This document shows positions 28,501 to 39,594 of a stretch of 64,000 nt of DNA, piece by piece. Within the stretch, counting starts at the first letter, position 1, and the number at the start of each line of letters is the position of its first letter. Below the pieces are notes generated by a model that was not told the origin of the DNA, searched no databases, and saw only the letters and a list, made by a program, of their open reading frames with translations. The DNA lies in contig JACKHV010000002.1 in NCBI GenBank assembly GCA_020638835.1, positions 372,001 through 436,000 on the forward strand, written 5' to 3'. Made by a program: the position numbers and the translations under genes. The stretch comes from Planctomycetota bacterium (GTDB lineage Bacteria; Planctomycetota; UBA1135; GCA-002686595).

Positions 28501-29579
28501 GCGCGCGCATGGGCAACCTGCCGTCGATCACCGAAGTCGAGTCGAACATGCGCTTCGAGGGGCGCGTGCTGACGCTCGAGGGCTTCACCGGCGAGCTCGG
28601 CGGCGCGCCCTTCAAACTCTCCGGGACGCTCGGGCTCGAAGGTGACGACCTGATGATCGACGCGCGGCTCGTCGGAAACGACCTGCTGGTCGTACGACAG
28701 GGCGGGACGCGCGTGCGCGCCAACGTCGACGCGACCGCCACGGGTCCCCTACGCGAGCTCGTGATCGGCGGACGCGCGGAGGTCGCCGAGGGGGTCTACA
28801 GCACGCCGATCGACGTCACCGCCTTCCTCGGCGGGCCGAAGCCGGCGCGCGCGCGCGGCATCCAGTTGTTCCGCGTCAGTGAGCCTCCGCTGGCGGACGC
28901 CAAGTTCGACCTCGAGATCGGCACGGCGCCGAACTCCTCGTTCATGATCTCGACGTCGACCTACAAGGGCGGCATCCGACCCGACTTGCACCTCGGCGGC
29001 ACCGGCGCACTTCCGATCCTCACTGGAACGCTCTACTTCGATCCCGCCGTGGTTTCCTTGCCGGTGACGCGGCTGCGCGTCACCTCGGGAACGCTCGTGT
29101 TCGACGAAGCGAATCCGTTCGTCCCGACGCTCCAGATCCAAGCCGAGGGTCGCATGCGTGGCTATGACGTCTTCGCGCAGGTCGGCGGCCCCTTCGACGC
29201 GACCGAGGTCACGCTCTCCTCCGATCCTCCGCTCAACGCGACCGAGCTGCTCAACCTCGTGCTCACGGGACGTGTCCCCGGTGACGAGACGACGCGCGCG
29301 GGAGACGTGGCTCAGCAACTCGCCACTTACCTCGCCAAGGACTTCCTGTCCTGGTGGATCGCGCCGGAGCCCGGCGACAAGTCTTCCGACTCCTTGATGG
29401 ACCGCATCGAGATCATCACCGGCGAAGACGTCAGCAAGACGGGCGCGAACACGATGGAAGGCCGCTTCCGCGTCGCGGACGACGTCACGCGCAAGGACGA
29501 TGCCATCTACCTGATCGGGCAGCGCGACGAGTACGACTTCTACAACTTCGGGATCCGTATCTCGTTCCGGGTGAAATGA
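25518..29579 (+). CDS. TamB-like inner-membrane-anchored translocation/assembly protein
   Basis: A 1353-residue protein with one N-terminal membrane anchor (basic RRRKWRRRRR, then IAGILLLLLVVGGVWPGFWL) and a very long repeating beta region, as in the AsmA/TamB bridge proteins. The C-terminal 450 residues carry the DUF490/TamB domain (PLNATELLNLVLTGRVPG, DFLSWWIAP, ending GIRISFRVK). TamB spans the periplasm and works with an Omp85 partner in outer-membrane assembly or lipid transport. The Omp85 gene follows directly, its ATG overlapping this TGA, with TamB first, the reverse of the proteobacterial tamA-tamB order. Confidence 0.85.
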   Translation: MKSAPTEAAPSRRRKWRRRRRIAGILLLLLVVGGVWPGFWLPSAIEVVAPWAARRFAGLELSIEEVERANWSTLELRGLLLRAEGEEPWIDVRAPRVAADFTLRAVASEPLRSVSRVELTRPRVALAFGGGEATASESSGGGVRLPSWPDQLPEFHVLDGEFRMSGVSPRPLVVTGLEVTTGEGERLELDFARLQLGGWLHPDEFQAGELRARYASGAWTGVQLVADGQTLLRDSRADLSNWDSGRYVFDAHVDFRGANGDVSAELTRERMSGRVALEQVPFAWIDPYLPEGSGLTGLGRLNGTWAFPTANPLEGAGEAELEFTDVSLHSAPPAHLTGAISWKEGALTSDNLRVDQALNHLQVVDFTWQLDSVELSAFEFRLSAEVRDMRSLAAFAGAQLPDEPVPDHDLQLLARVSEGRLLIERGFLDTAGGRLTIEEGVITQTPTPDTPRRVELTADFDQLAELGRLFSAGAWNGSLAGDLVYSDDGGGPELRCALIGEDVTVEGHELGNVRLDGRVDPPLLTVSEAVSDGPAGLVRGAGVFDWETQRLSGVNLELELRDLSRLAPQAGIRGTATGALSLDGPIDQLDGSVSLESTGLTLDGFEFTEGNVQADFSGGDLRVQSLHLADHAAQLDLAGDLALDSGRVPQTVALERFRVSVSDSNLELAEPTSFSWDGETARLERTRLAGSAGSLDVTVDWGPARRQVELLAQDLRLDVLLRGRAVRDFALDGLDGELRLAIEDEVAVGNCDLSVRGFAWPGLGPPLDLVLRADQRDRVLTVGELLVSGTEGELLRGRARLPLAPLAEDLLPDAPIDVELTSERGLARQLGLALGHPQTAGELMLNVDLGGTLSRPTGRLDALVDDLSWAPAPDRPAIGPARLDLALVLEETGVRIERGGGTLDSAEAVDLRGRVIGPTDLRRWLDSPAFARDETSLDVHFVTDDFDWQRVAVQLDRIGLPSGPVRTGVVGAELDITGPLSAPELSGSARLRDGSARMGNLPSITEVESNMRFEGRVLTLEGFTGELGGAPFKLSGTLGLEGDDLMIDARLVGNDLLVVRQGGTRVRANVDATATGPLRELVIGGRAEVAEGVYSTPIDVTAFLGGPKPARARGIQLFRVSEPPLADAKFDLEIGTAPNSSFMISTSTYKGGIRPDLHLGGTGALPILTGTLYFDPAVVSLPVTRLRVTSGTLVFDEANPFVPTLQIQAEGRMRGYDVFAQVGGPFDATEVTLSSDPPLNATELLNLVLTGRVPGDETTRAGDVAQQLATYLAKDFLSWWIAPEPGDKSSDSLMDRIEIITGEDVSKTGANTMEGRFRVADDVTRKDDAIYLIGQRDEYDFYNFGIRISFRVK

Positions 29580-31627
29580 GGGCCAGGCTCACACTCCTGC
29601 TGCTCGCGATCCTCTGCGCGTGCCACGTGGCACCGTACGAGGAGCCGGAAGACCCCACGAAGATCAACCGGCTCCCCTACGAGATGGCGTTCGAGGGGAA
29701 CGACTCGATCAGCGAGCGTGCGCTGCGCTCCGCCGCGAGAGTCGACCTGGATCGCTTCGTCGAGCGTGGTTTCAAGAAGGCCGCGATCGACGACGCGGCC
29801 TGGTCGATGCGCGAGCGGTACCTCGCGAAGGGCTTCCCGTTCGCCTCGGTGGACTACGAGTACGAGCCGGCACCGGGAGAGATCCCGCGCGTCCGGATCC
29901 TCGTCGACGAAGGCCCGCAGACGGTCGTGTCGAAGGTGCACTTCCGCGGAGCGACCTGGTTCCCGAGCAAGGTGCTGCACCGCGTCGTCCAGACCCCCGG
30001 CGCGGGCTTGCTGCGAACCGGCGATCCGCTCTACATCGCCGCGAAGCTCGAGAGCGCTTCTCAGGAGCTGCAGGACGCCTACTACGAGAACGGATTCCTG
30101 GCCGCCAAGGTGTCGCCGCCTGAGACGACCTTCAACGCCGATCGCACGGAAGCCGAGGTGGTCTACGTCATCGAGGAAGGCGTGCGCTCCGTGATCCAGG
30201 ACATCGAGGTCCCGGACGAACTCCCCGACGCCGCGCAGCTGCGCAAGTCGCTCAAGGGCTTCCTCGGCCAGGCCTACTTCCCCCGCGTCGTGTTCCAGGT
30301 GCGCGCGGCCGTCGTCGAACACTACGCCCGCCGGGGCTATCCGGACGTCGAGGCCGAGGTGCTCGAGCAACCTTCGGGCACGAGTGGACAGATGCGGCTG
30401 TCGGTCGACGCCCAGCCGGGCACGGTGGTGCGCGTGCGGCAGGTGCTCGTGGAAGGGAACGAGGAGACTCGCTCGTCGTTCATCCGCTCACGGGTCGCGC
30501 TGAAGGAAGGAGACGTCTACGACCGCGAGCTCGAGCGCCGCAGCTTCCAGGAGCTCTACCGGACCGGCCTGTTCCGCGTGGTACGCATCAACCTCGTCGG
30601 AGAGGGAGACTCGCGAGACCTCGTGGTCACCGTCGAGGAACTCAACAGCCTGGAGCTCTACTTCGAACCCGGATACGGGACCTACGAGCGCTTCCGATTC
30701 CGCGCGGGCATCACCGAGCGCGACCTCTTCGGCACGGGCCGGCGCGGGAAGATCGAGGCGCTCGTCAGTCAGAAGGCGCAGGGGGTCACCGCGACCCTGA
30801 CCGACCCATGGCTCTTCGACTCGCAGATCATCGGCGACCTCTCGCTCTTCGCCCAGGAGCGCGAGGAACCTTCATTCACGAGCGTGAACTACGGCGGCCA
30901 GGCGCTGCTGACGCGCGAGTGGACGCGTCAGCTGTCGCTCTCGACCGGTTACCAGTACCGCAAGTCCGACGCAGTGGACATCAAGCTCGACGCGCCGAAC
31001 GCGTCGCAGCTGAACGAGAACGTCGACCTCTCGATCATCTCGTTCGCCTCGACCTGGGACCACCGCGACAGCGTGTTCCTCCCGCGTGAGGGGCGCTACG
31101 CGCGCGCGCTGGTCGAGTTCTCCGACCGGACCTTCGGATCGGACATCGATTTCGTCCGGATCACGGGCACGATCAGTGAGTACTGGCGCTTCGCGGAGCG
31201 CTCAGGGCTGGTGTTCACGGCTCGCACGGGTTTCGCGATCATGTACGGCGATACGGCCACGCTCCCGCTGCAAGAACGCTTCTTCAACGGCGGCGCGAAC
31301 AGCGTGCGGTCGTTTCGCGAGAGCCAGCTCGGACCGAAGGACACGGGCGGCAACCCCGTCGGCGGCGACACGTCGAGCACCGCGACCGTCGAGTTCCGGT
31401 ACCCGCTGTGGAAGAGCTTCGAAGGTAGCTTGTTCGTCGACGCCGGCAACGTGAACCTGCTCCTCGACGACTACCTCTCGTTCCGCGACATCCGCTACGG
31501 AATCGGACCAGGGATCCGCTGGCTGTTGCCGATCGGGCCCGTGCGCCTCGACTGGGGCATCAACCCGAACCCGCGCGACGACGAGTCGCACCACGTGCTG
31601 CAGTTCAGCGTCGGTTCGAGCTTCTGA
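29576..31627 (+). CDS. Omp85/BamA-TamA family outer-membrane protein with lipoprotein signal
   Basis: A 683-residue protein. The N-terminus looks like a lipoprotein signal (LLLLAILCAC, lipobox near Cys15). POTRA-like repeats follow (RILVDEGPQTVVSKVHFRG, YVIEEGVRSVIQDIEVPD, VVRVRQVLVEGNEETRSS), then a 16-strand barrel domain from about 340 (LYFEPGYGTYERFRFRAG) with RFFNGGANSVRSFRESQLG matching the conserved L6 VRGF element and a C-terminal strand ending in Phe. Omp85 proteins insert barrels into the outer membrane. The gene overlaps the TamB-like gene by 4 nt, pointing to TamA-type function rather than the main BamA. A lipidated Omp85 N-terminus is unusual. Confidence 0.87.
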   Translation: MRARLTLLLLAILCACHVAPYEEPEDPTKINRLPYEMAFEGNDSISERALRSAARVDLDRFVERGFKKAAIDDAAWSMRERYLAKGFPFASVDYEYEPAPGEIPRVRILVDEGPQTVVSKVHFRGATWFPSKVLHRVVQTPGAGLLRTGDPLYIAAKLESASQELQDAYYENGFLAAKVSPPETTFNADRTEAEVVYVIEEGVRSVIQDIEVPDELPDAAQLRKSLKGFLGQAYFPRVVFQVRAAVVEHYARRGYPDVEAEVLEQPSGTSGQMRLSVDAQPGTVVRVRQVLVEGNEETRSSFIRSRVALKEGDVYDRELERRSFQELYRTGLFRVVRINLVGEGDSRDLVVTVEELNSLELYFEPGYGTYERFRFRAGITERDLFGTGRRGKIEALVSQKAQGVTATLTDPWLFDSQIIGDLSLFAQEREEPSFTSVNYGGQALLTREWTRQLSLSTGYQYRKSDAVDIKLDAPNASQLNENVDLSIISFASTWDHRDSVFLPREGRYARALVEFSDRTFGSDIDFVRITGTISEYWRFAERSGLVFTARTGFAIMYGDTATLPLQERFFNGGANSVRSFRESQLGPKDTGGNPVGGDTSSTATVEFRYPLWKSFEGSLFVDAGNVNLLLDDYLSFRDIRYGIGPGIRWLLPIGPVRLDWGINPNPRDDESHHVLQFSVGSSF

Positions 31628-31651
31628 TCCTGCGCACTGCGCGCGCCGCCA

Positions 31652-34141
<2,490 letters not shown>

Positions 34142-34306
34142 GCCGTCCGACCCCTCTCGCACCCGAATCCTCCGCCTCGGAACGCACCCAGTATGCGTCC
34201 CGCGCCCCCCCGGTTCCACGCCGGGAGCACCCCCTATCCGCCTTTCCGAGCGCCAGTTAGGCTGGGAACACTCCGGCGACGGAGCACTCCATCAGGAACA
34301 CACACC

Positions 34307-35275
34307 ATGACCACTCGCATCATCGCCGCGGCCCTCTTGCTGGCCTCCCTCGCGCCCACCGCGCGGGCCGACCGCAACGACCCCGGCAGCTTGTTGATCT
34401 TCCCCGAGGTGGACAACCGCCCCGGCTCGATCACGATCATCACGGTGACGAACGTCCGCTCGGGCGGCGACGACATCCGTGTGCACTTCAACTACATCGA
34501 CCAAGAGGACTGCTCGAAGGACGACGCGATCACGCGATTGACGCCCCGCGACACCTTCAGTGCCATTTCCTACGCCCACGCTCCGAGCCACCAGCGCGGT
34601 TACTGCTTCGCCTACGCGCTCGGGCAGACCGGCGGTCCGATCGACGCGGACTACCTGATCGGCTCCGTGCTGATCCTCGACGGCGTGAACAAGGCCGAGT
34701 ACTCGATGAACGCGCTCGTCTTCGAGGCGCAGACCGGCGACGGGAACCCGACCGACCTCGACTTCGACGGCATCCGGGACCTGAACGGGCTCGAGTACTC
34801 GATGGCGCCCGACCGCATCGCGATCCCGCGATTCATCGGTCAGGACCAACAGCATCCGATGGCCAGCATCCGCGCCGAGCTGATCCTGATCGGCCTGACG
34901 GGCGGCCGGCAGTTCCACACGGCGGTGGACTTCCTGATCTACAACGACAACGAGGTCCCCTTCAGCAGCGCGTACACCTTCGACTGCTGGACCCGCGTTC
35001 CGTTGCTGCAGATCTCCGGCGCCTTCGGACGTCAGTTCCTGCTGACGACGGACAACGACGACGACGAAGTGGTCGGCATGCCGGGCTGGGAATCCGGCTG
35101 GATCGAGATCGACGGCGGCGTAGCCTGGTCGAGCGCGGCCTCGTTCAACGACCCCGCGGTACTCGCGGTGCTCGTGGAACTCGACCGCCTGAGCTCGGCG
35201 AGCCTGCCGTTCACGCTCGGCAGCCAGTCGAACGGGGACTTGCTTCCCTTCTCGATCTTCGGCGACAACAACTGA
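34307..35275 (+). CDS. Secreted protein of unknown function
   Basis: A 322-residue protein with a signal peptide (1-21, ending ARA). The mature part begins RNDPGSLLIFPEVDN and has an all-beta look (SITIITVTNVRSGGDDIRVHFNYI) with Cys residues spread through it (EDCSKDD, RGYCFAY, DCWTRV). No catalytic motif is seen. The ATG follows AGGAA by 9 nt. A strong terminator hairpin follows at 35292-35340. I do not recognise the family, though similar proteins may occur in planctomycetes. Confidence 0.7.
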   Translation: MTTRIIAAALLLASLAPTARADRNDPGSLLIFPEVDNRPGSITIITVTNVRSGGDDIRVHFNYIDQEDCSKDDAITRLTPRDTFSAISYAHAPSHQRGYCFAYALGQTGGPIDADYLIGSVLILDGVNKAEYSMNALVFEAQTGDGNPTDLDFDGIRDLNGLEYSMAPDRIAIPRFIGQDQQHPMASIRAELILIGLTGGRQFHTAVDFLIYNDNEVPFSSAYTFDCWTRVPLLQISGAFGRQFLLTTDNDDDEVVGMPGWESGWIEIDGGVAWSSAASFNDPAVLAVLVELDRLSSASLPFTLGSQSNGDLLPFSIFGDNN

Positions 35276-35291
35276 TCGCCGATTCATTCAC

Positions 35292-35340
35292 GAGCGCCCG
35301 GGAGCCCGCGATCTCACGATCCGGTTCCCGGGCGCTCTTT
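35292..35340 (+). terminator. Rho-independent terminator
   Basis: GAGCGCCCGGGAGCC (35292-35306) pairs with GGTTCCCGGGCGCTC (35323-35337) over 15 positions with one G-U pair; the loop is 16 nt and TTT follows. It sits 16 nt past the stop of the secreted-protein gene, and as a near-perfect stem could also serve the convergent gene ending at 35361. Confidence 0.75.
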
Positions 35341-35360
35341 CGTGCTCGCGGTGACGTCGA

Positions 35361-35585
35361 TCAGGCGTGCGGAGCGCCGTAGGGCACGAAGCACTTGCGT
35401 CCTTCGACGCAGTCCTCGGTGTCGGCGACCTCGCCGTCGTCCCCCACGGCGTGCCCCGTGCGACTGCACCAGCAGTGTCCGCTCGCCTCGAGCAGCTCGT
35501 CGGCGCTGCGCGGCGGCCGCGTCAGGAAGAAGGAGCGCTTCGTGCGCAGGTTGCGGCAGAAGGGACTGAGCTTCGCTTCGTTCAT
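35361..35585 (-). CDS. Small Cys-rich protein at the end of the molybdenum hydroxylase operon
   Basis: A 74-residue protein with five Cys residues (C10, C38, C40, C59, C65), four of them clustered in the C-terminal half: GHCWCSRTGHAVGDDG and EDCVEGRKCFVPYG. This spacing suggests metal or iron-sulfur binding or disulfides. The ATG at 35585 overlaps the stop of the FAD subunit gene (ATGA), so it is cotranslated with the enzyme. No signal peptide. I do not recognise a named family; a role in cofactor assembly or electron transfer for the hydroxylase is inference. Confidence 0.7.
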   Translation of the reverse strand: MNEAKLSPFCRNLRTKRSFFLTRPPRSADELLEASGHCWCSRTGHAVGDDGEVADTEDCVEGRKCFVPYGAPHA

Positions 35586-36592
35586 CTCGCACCTCCGGCG
35601 CCCAGGGCGGTGAGCGCCTTCCACACCAGGTTGCGCGTCAGCGGCAGCTTGTAACCGTTCTCGGAGAGCGGCGCGGCGCCTTCGATCGAGGCCTGTGCGG
35701 CGCGACGCACCAGATCGACGCCGACCTCGGCGTTCGCCAGCAAGACTTCGGCCCGCGTCGCGCGCCACGGGATCGGCGCGACGCCGCCGAGCACCAGCGA
35801 CGCCGACGCGAGCTTGCTCCCGTCGATGCGCAGCGTGCACGCCACCGCGACGAGCGCGAAGTCGTAGGACTCACGCTCGCGGAACTTGAGGTAGGTCGAG
35901 ACGGTCCCGTCGGCCGGCTTCGGCACGATCAGCTCGGACAGCACTTCGTTCTTGCCGAGCACGTTCTCGCGCAGGATCGAGCCTTCACTGGGCAAGGTGA
36001 AGAAGTTCTCGAGCGGCATCCGTCGCTCACCGCGCGGCCCAACGACGACCGCTTCCGCGTTCAGCGCGACGAGCGCCGGCGCGAGGTCGGACGGGTGCAC
36101 GATGTACGAGGGGCCGCCGCCGAAGATTGCGTTGTACTTGTTGTGGCCCGTCGCGGCGAAGCACTCCGAACCGCCCTTCTTGATGCACGGCGCGTGCGAG
36201 TGCCGGTAGTACGCGCAGCGCGGCCGCTGGCACAAGTTGCCGCCGACGGTCGCCTGCGTGCGGATCTGCGGGCTGGCGACCGATGCCGCCGCCTCACGGA
36301 GCACGGCGAACGCGCCGGCGAGCGACGCGTCCCGCTCGAGGTCGACGAGCCGCGTCATCGCGCCGATGCGCAGGCCGCCGTCGGGCGTCCGCTCGTGCCC
36401 TTCCAGGCCGGCGATCGAGGACAGGTCGACCAGCGCCTCGGGCGCGATCAAGTCGTGCTTCAGTTCGGTCAGGATGTCTTGCCCGCCGGCGAGGACGCGC
36501 GCGTCCTCGCGGGTGGCCGGGCCGCGCGTCGCGGGAAGTTGATCGACGGCGGTAGCGACGTCGCGCGGAGTCAGGATGCGGAAGGATCTCAC
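35582..36592 (-). CDS. Molybdenum hydroxylase FAD-binding subunit (PaoB/YagS-like)
   Basis: A 336-residue subunit of the xanthine dehydrogenase family. The FAD-binding elements VLAGGQDILTELK (33-45) and ASPQIRTQATVGGNL are present. The cysteines in NLCQRPRCAYYRHSHAPC and GGSEC, within an insertion, match the extra iron-sulfur cluster loop of the YagS/PaoB and 4-hydroxybenzoyl-CoA reductase type. It carries electrons from the Mo site and 2Fe-2S subunit to an acceptor. GTG start at 36592 overlaps the stop of the large subunit gene. Confidence 0.9.
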   Translation of the reverse strand: MRSFRILTPRDVATAVDQLPATRGPATREDARVLAGGQDILTELKHDLIAPEALVDLSSIAGLEGHERTPDGGLRIGAMTRLVDLERDASLAGAFAVLREAAASVASPQIRTQATVGGNLCQRPRCAYYRHSHAPCIKKGGSECFAATGHNKYNAIFGGGPSYIVHPSDLAPALVALNAEAVVVGPRGERRMPLENFFTLPSEGSILRENVLGKNEVLSELIVPKPADGTVSTYLKFRERESYDFALVAVACTLRIDGSKLASASLVLGGVAPIPWRATRAEVLLANAEVGVDLVRRAAQASIEGAAPLSENGYKLPLTRNLVWKALTALGAGGAR

Positions 36593-38805
36593 GACGACTT
36601 CCTCTCTTCGATGGCGTTCAGGACCTTGTCCGGCGTCAGCGGCAGGTGGCGGAGGCGCACGCCGCAGGCGTTGAACACGGCGTTCGCGATCGCGCCGGCG
36701 CCGGGGATCACGGGAGGCTCGCCGACACCGGCGACGCCTTCGCGCAGGTCGTCGTCGTCGACGAGGGCGACGAACTCGGGGATCTCGAGGCTACCCGCGA
36801 TCTTGTAGGTCTCGAGGTCGGCGCTGAGCGCGATGCCGAGCTGCGGGTCGACGCGACGTTCTTCGAGCAGCGCGTAGGAGAGCGCCTGCGTCATCGCGCC
36901 GCGGATCTGGCTCTCGAGCGCCAAGCGGTTCAGCGGACGGCCACATTCCTGCAGGCAGACCATCTTCTCGACCTTGACGCGCCCGGTCAGCAGATCGACG
37001 CGCACCCTGGCCGCTTGGGTGCAAGCGACGCCCGAGACGGCCAGGTCCGACTGCCAGGTTCCGCGCACGGACGCACCCTCGGGTGGGAGCAGCGCGCAGA
37101 GCTCGAGCCACGTCAGCTTCCCGCCGGGCGCGCGCGCTCCGTCGGGATCGAGCACGACTTCTTCGGGCGCGCAGCCGAAGTGTTCCGCGGCCGCGACGCT
37201 GAGCACGCCGCGCATTTGCCGCGCCGCGTCCTGCACGGCGGGCGCGAGTGACGGCGTCGTCGTGCTGCCTCCGGAGCCGTTCGCGTTGCCCATGCGCGAG
37301 TCGCCGAGGCGCGCTTGCACTCCGTCGAGCGGCCGCCCCAGTTCTTCTGCGACGATCGCGGCCAGGTACGTGCGCGTGCCGGTGCCCAGGTCCTGGCTGC
37401 CGACCTCGGCGGTCACGCTGCCGTCGTTCATCACGCGGACGTCGACCTGGCAGACCGGTGATCCGCCGACGCCCCAGCGCGAGCAGCCGAAGCCGATGCC
37501 GACGGCCTCGAAGCCATCCACGCTGCCCGGCGCGGTGCGGTTCGGGTGTTCGTTCCAGCCGATCAGCTCGGCGACGCGGTCGAGTTGGCGCAGGTGCGCG
37601 GGGCTGTTCAGATTGCGCTTTCGGAACTCGACGGCGTCCATGCCGAGGCCCGCGGCAAGCTCGTCGACGACGCTCTCCATCGCGAACGACGCCTGCGGGT
37701 GCCCGGGCGCGCGCATCGCACAGTTCGTGTCGAGGTGCATGTAGACCGAAGCGTGCTTCCGCAGCGACTTCTCGACGCTGTAGAGGTACGGCAGCCCGGC
37801 GTGCGATCCCCCGCCGATGCCGCCGTAGCGCTCGACGTCGCTGGACATCGCCAGCATGCGGCCGTCCTTGTTCGCACCCGCCTTGACGCGTTGCCACGCG
37901 CCGGTGCGGTTGCCGCTGGTCAGGAACTCGGCTTCACGGTTCCACATCAGGTGCACGGGCCGCTTCTGCTCGCGCGAGATCTCGCAGGCGAGCGTGCCGG
38001 CGCGTTCGAGCCCGAACTTGCTGCCGAAGCCCCCGCCCATGTGCTGGACGATGCCGCGCACCTGCGCCTTGCGCAGGCCGAGGCTCTCCGCCGCGTCGCC
38101 GACGATGCCGTGCGTGCTCTGCGTGGAGCAATACACGATCGCGTCCTCTCCGCCGCGGTAGTCGACCACCGTGCCGTGCGTCTCGAGGCAGACGTGGTGC
38201 TGCACCGGCACGCTGTACTCCTGTTCGACGACGACCGCGCACTGCGCGAAGGCCGCCTCGACTTCGCCGGCGTCGCCGTCCTCGGTCGGGCGCCCGAGAT
38301 TCCCGCGAGAGCGGACTTCGGGGGCTCCCTCGGCGAGCGCTTGACCCCGGTCCAGGACCCACGGCAGGGGTTCGTACTCGACGACCAGCGCGCGCAGCGC
38401 GTCCTCGGCCAGTTCCGGCGTCGCGGCAGCGACGACCGCGACCGGCTGACCGAGGTACTTCGTCTCGTCGACGAGCTGTCGGGCGTGCACGCAGCCTTTC
38501 GAGGCCAGCGCGGGTGCGGCGTCGATCTTCACCTTCGCGCGGCCGAACGGACACAGCAACACCTTCGCGTAGAGCATGCCCTCGAGGCGCACGTCCGAGG
38601 TGTATTCGGCCGCACCCGTCAGCTTGGCGGGCCCGTCGACGCGCTTCATCCGCGTACCGAGCAGACGACACTCCTCGCGCGGCTTGAAGAGCGGCGCTTC
38701 CAAGTCGTCGACCCAGACTTCTTCCTCGACGTCCAGACCGTTCACGACGCGCGTCGTCTTGATCTTCTTCTTGCCGGGACGCTTCTCCTCCTGCATGAAG
38801 CTCAT
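36589..38805 (-). CDS. Molybdenum hydroxylase large subunit (xanthine dehydrogenase/aldehyde oxidase family)
   Basis: A 738-residue Mo-cofactor-binding catalytic subunit. It has the N-terminal hammerhead domain (TRMKRVDGPAKLTGAAEYTSDV), QHMGGGFGSKFG for cofactor binding, MRAPGHPQASFAMESVVDE, VGSQDLGTGTRTYLAAIVAEE, and the catalytic Glu696 in GVGEPPVIPGAG. Family members hydroxylate aldehydes, purines or aromatic heterocycles using water. The substrate cannot be told from the sequence. Its start overlaps the stop of the 2Fe-2S gene, and its stop overlaps the FAD subunit start. No recognisable MoCo chaperone (XdhC) lies in the window. Confidence 0.93.
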   Translation of the reverse strand: MSFMQEEKRPGKKKIKTTRVVNGLDVEEEVWVDDLEAPLFKPREECRLLGTRMKRVDGPAKLTGAAEYTSDVRLEGMLYAKVLLCPFGRAKVKIDAAPALASKGCVHARQLVDETKYLGQPVAVVAAATPELAEDALRALVVEYEPLPWVLDRGQALAEGAPEVRSRGNLGRPTEDGDAGEVEAAFAQCAVVVEQEYSVPVQHHVCLETHGTVVDYRGGEDAIVYCSTQSTHGIVGDAAESLGLRKAQVRGIVQHMGGGFGSKFGLERAGTLACEISREQKRPVHLMWNREAEFLTSGNRTGAWQRVKAGANKDGRMLAMSSDVERYGGIGGGSHAGLPYLYSVEKSLRKHASVYMHLDTNCAMRAPGHPQASFAMESVVDELAAGLGMDAVEFRKRNLNSPAHLRQLDRVAELIGWNEHPNRTAPGSVDGFEAVGIGFGCSRWGVGGSPVCQVDVRVMNDGSVTAEVGSQDLGTGTRTYLAAIVAEELGRPLDGVQARLGDSRMGNANGSGGSTTTPSLAPAVQDAARQMRGVLSVAAAEHFGCAPEEVVLDPDGARAPGGKLTWLELCALLPPEGASVRGTWQSDLAVSGVACTQAARVRVDLLTGRVKVEKMVCLQECGRPLNRLALESQIRGAMTQALSYALLEERRVDPQLGIALSADLETYKIAGSLEIPEFVALVDDDDLREGVAGVGEPPVIPGAGAIANAVFNACGVRLRHLPLTPDKVLNAIEERKSS

Positions 38806-39467
38806 CGCGACTTCCTCCCGGCGCGCGCGACCGCAAGGCCGGCCTCGAAGACTTGCGTGTAGGTTCCGCAGCGACACAGGTTGCCCGAGCAGGCGGCGCG
38901 CAGTTCCTCCGGTCCGGCCTCGGGGTTCTTCTCGAGGCAGGCGGTCAGCGACATCACGAAGCCCGGCGTGCAATAGCCGCACTGCATGCCGTCCGCGGCC
39001 CACATCTCCGCTTGCACGGCGGACAGCCCGTCCGTTCCGGTGAGACCTTCGACGGTGCGCACGCGCTTGCCGGCGGCCTTCACCGCGAGCGTCATGCACG
39101 CGTACACGGGTTCGTCGTCGACGAGCACGGTACACGCGCCGCAGTTGCCCTGGTCGCAGACTTCCTTCGTGCCGGTCGCCGGCCGCGCGAGATGGTGTCG
39201 CAGCGCGGAGAGCAAGGTGGTGCGAGGCTCGACCTTCACGCGTTCCGGCGTTCCGTTGAGCACGAACTCGACGGTGACCGTGCCTTCGAGCCCGGCGTCC
39301 GCCTCGGCCTGCGCGCGGCCGGCCTCGACCTCAGCGCGGAAGACGCTGCCGGCGGCCGCTACGCCGCCCGCGCCCTTGAGGAAGGCGCGCCGCGAGAGCC
39401 CCGCCGATCCGTCTCGAACTTCCGCCGGTTCTCCGCCTCGCGCCACGTCTCTCGATCGATCTGTCAT
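38802..39467 (-). CDS. Molybdenum hydroxylase 2Fe-2S subunit with Tat signal
   Basis: A 221-residue iron-sulfur subunit. The N-terminus holds a twin-arginine signal (SRRAFLKGAGG), so the folded complex is probably exported to the periplasm. The plant-ferredoxin-type cluster is VCDQGNCGACTVLVDDEPVYAC and the second is GMQCGYCTPGF with SGNLCRCGTYTQV, giving eight Cys ligands for two 2Fe-2S clusters. ATG at 39467 is chosen because GGAGG lies 7 nt upstream; GTG at 39470 is just in front. First gene of the four-gene operon 35361-39467. Confidence 0.93.
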   Translation of the reverse strand: MTDRSRDVARGGEPAEVRDGSAGLSRRAFLKGAGGVAAAGSVFRAEVEAGRAQAEADAGLEGTVTVEFVLNGTPERVKVEPRTTLLSALRHHLARPATGTKEVCDQGNCGACTVLVDDEPVYACMTLAVKAAGKRVRTVEGLTGTDGLSAVQAEMWAADGMQCGYCTPGFVMSLTACLEKNPEAGPEELRAACSGNLCRCGTYTQVFEAGLAVARAGRKSR

Positions 39468-39594
39468 CACGTCTCCTCCCGCGGGATCGCGGAGTGCGCA
39501 GTCTACGCGCCGGCGCGCCCCGGATCGACTGGCTTTCGAGCCGTGCCAACCCGTATAACCTCCCCCTCGCGGTCCCGAGGATCGCGCCCAGCCG

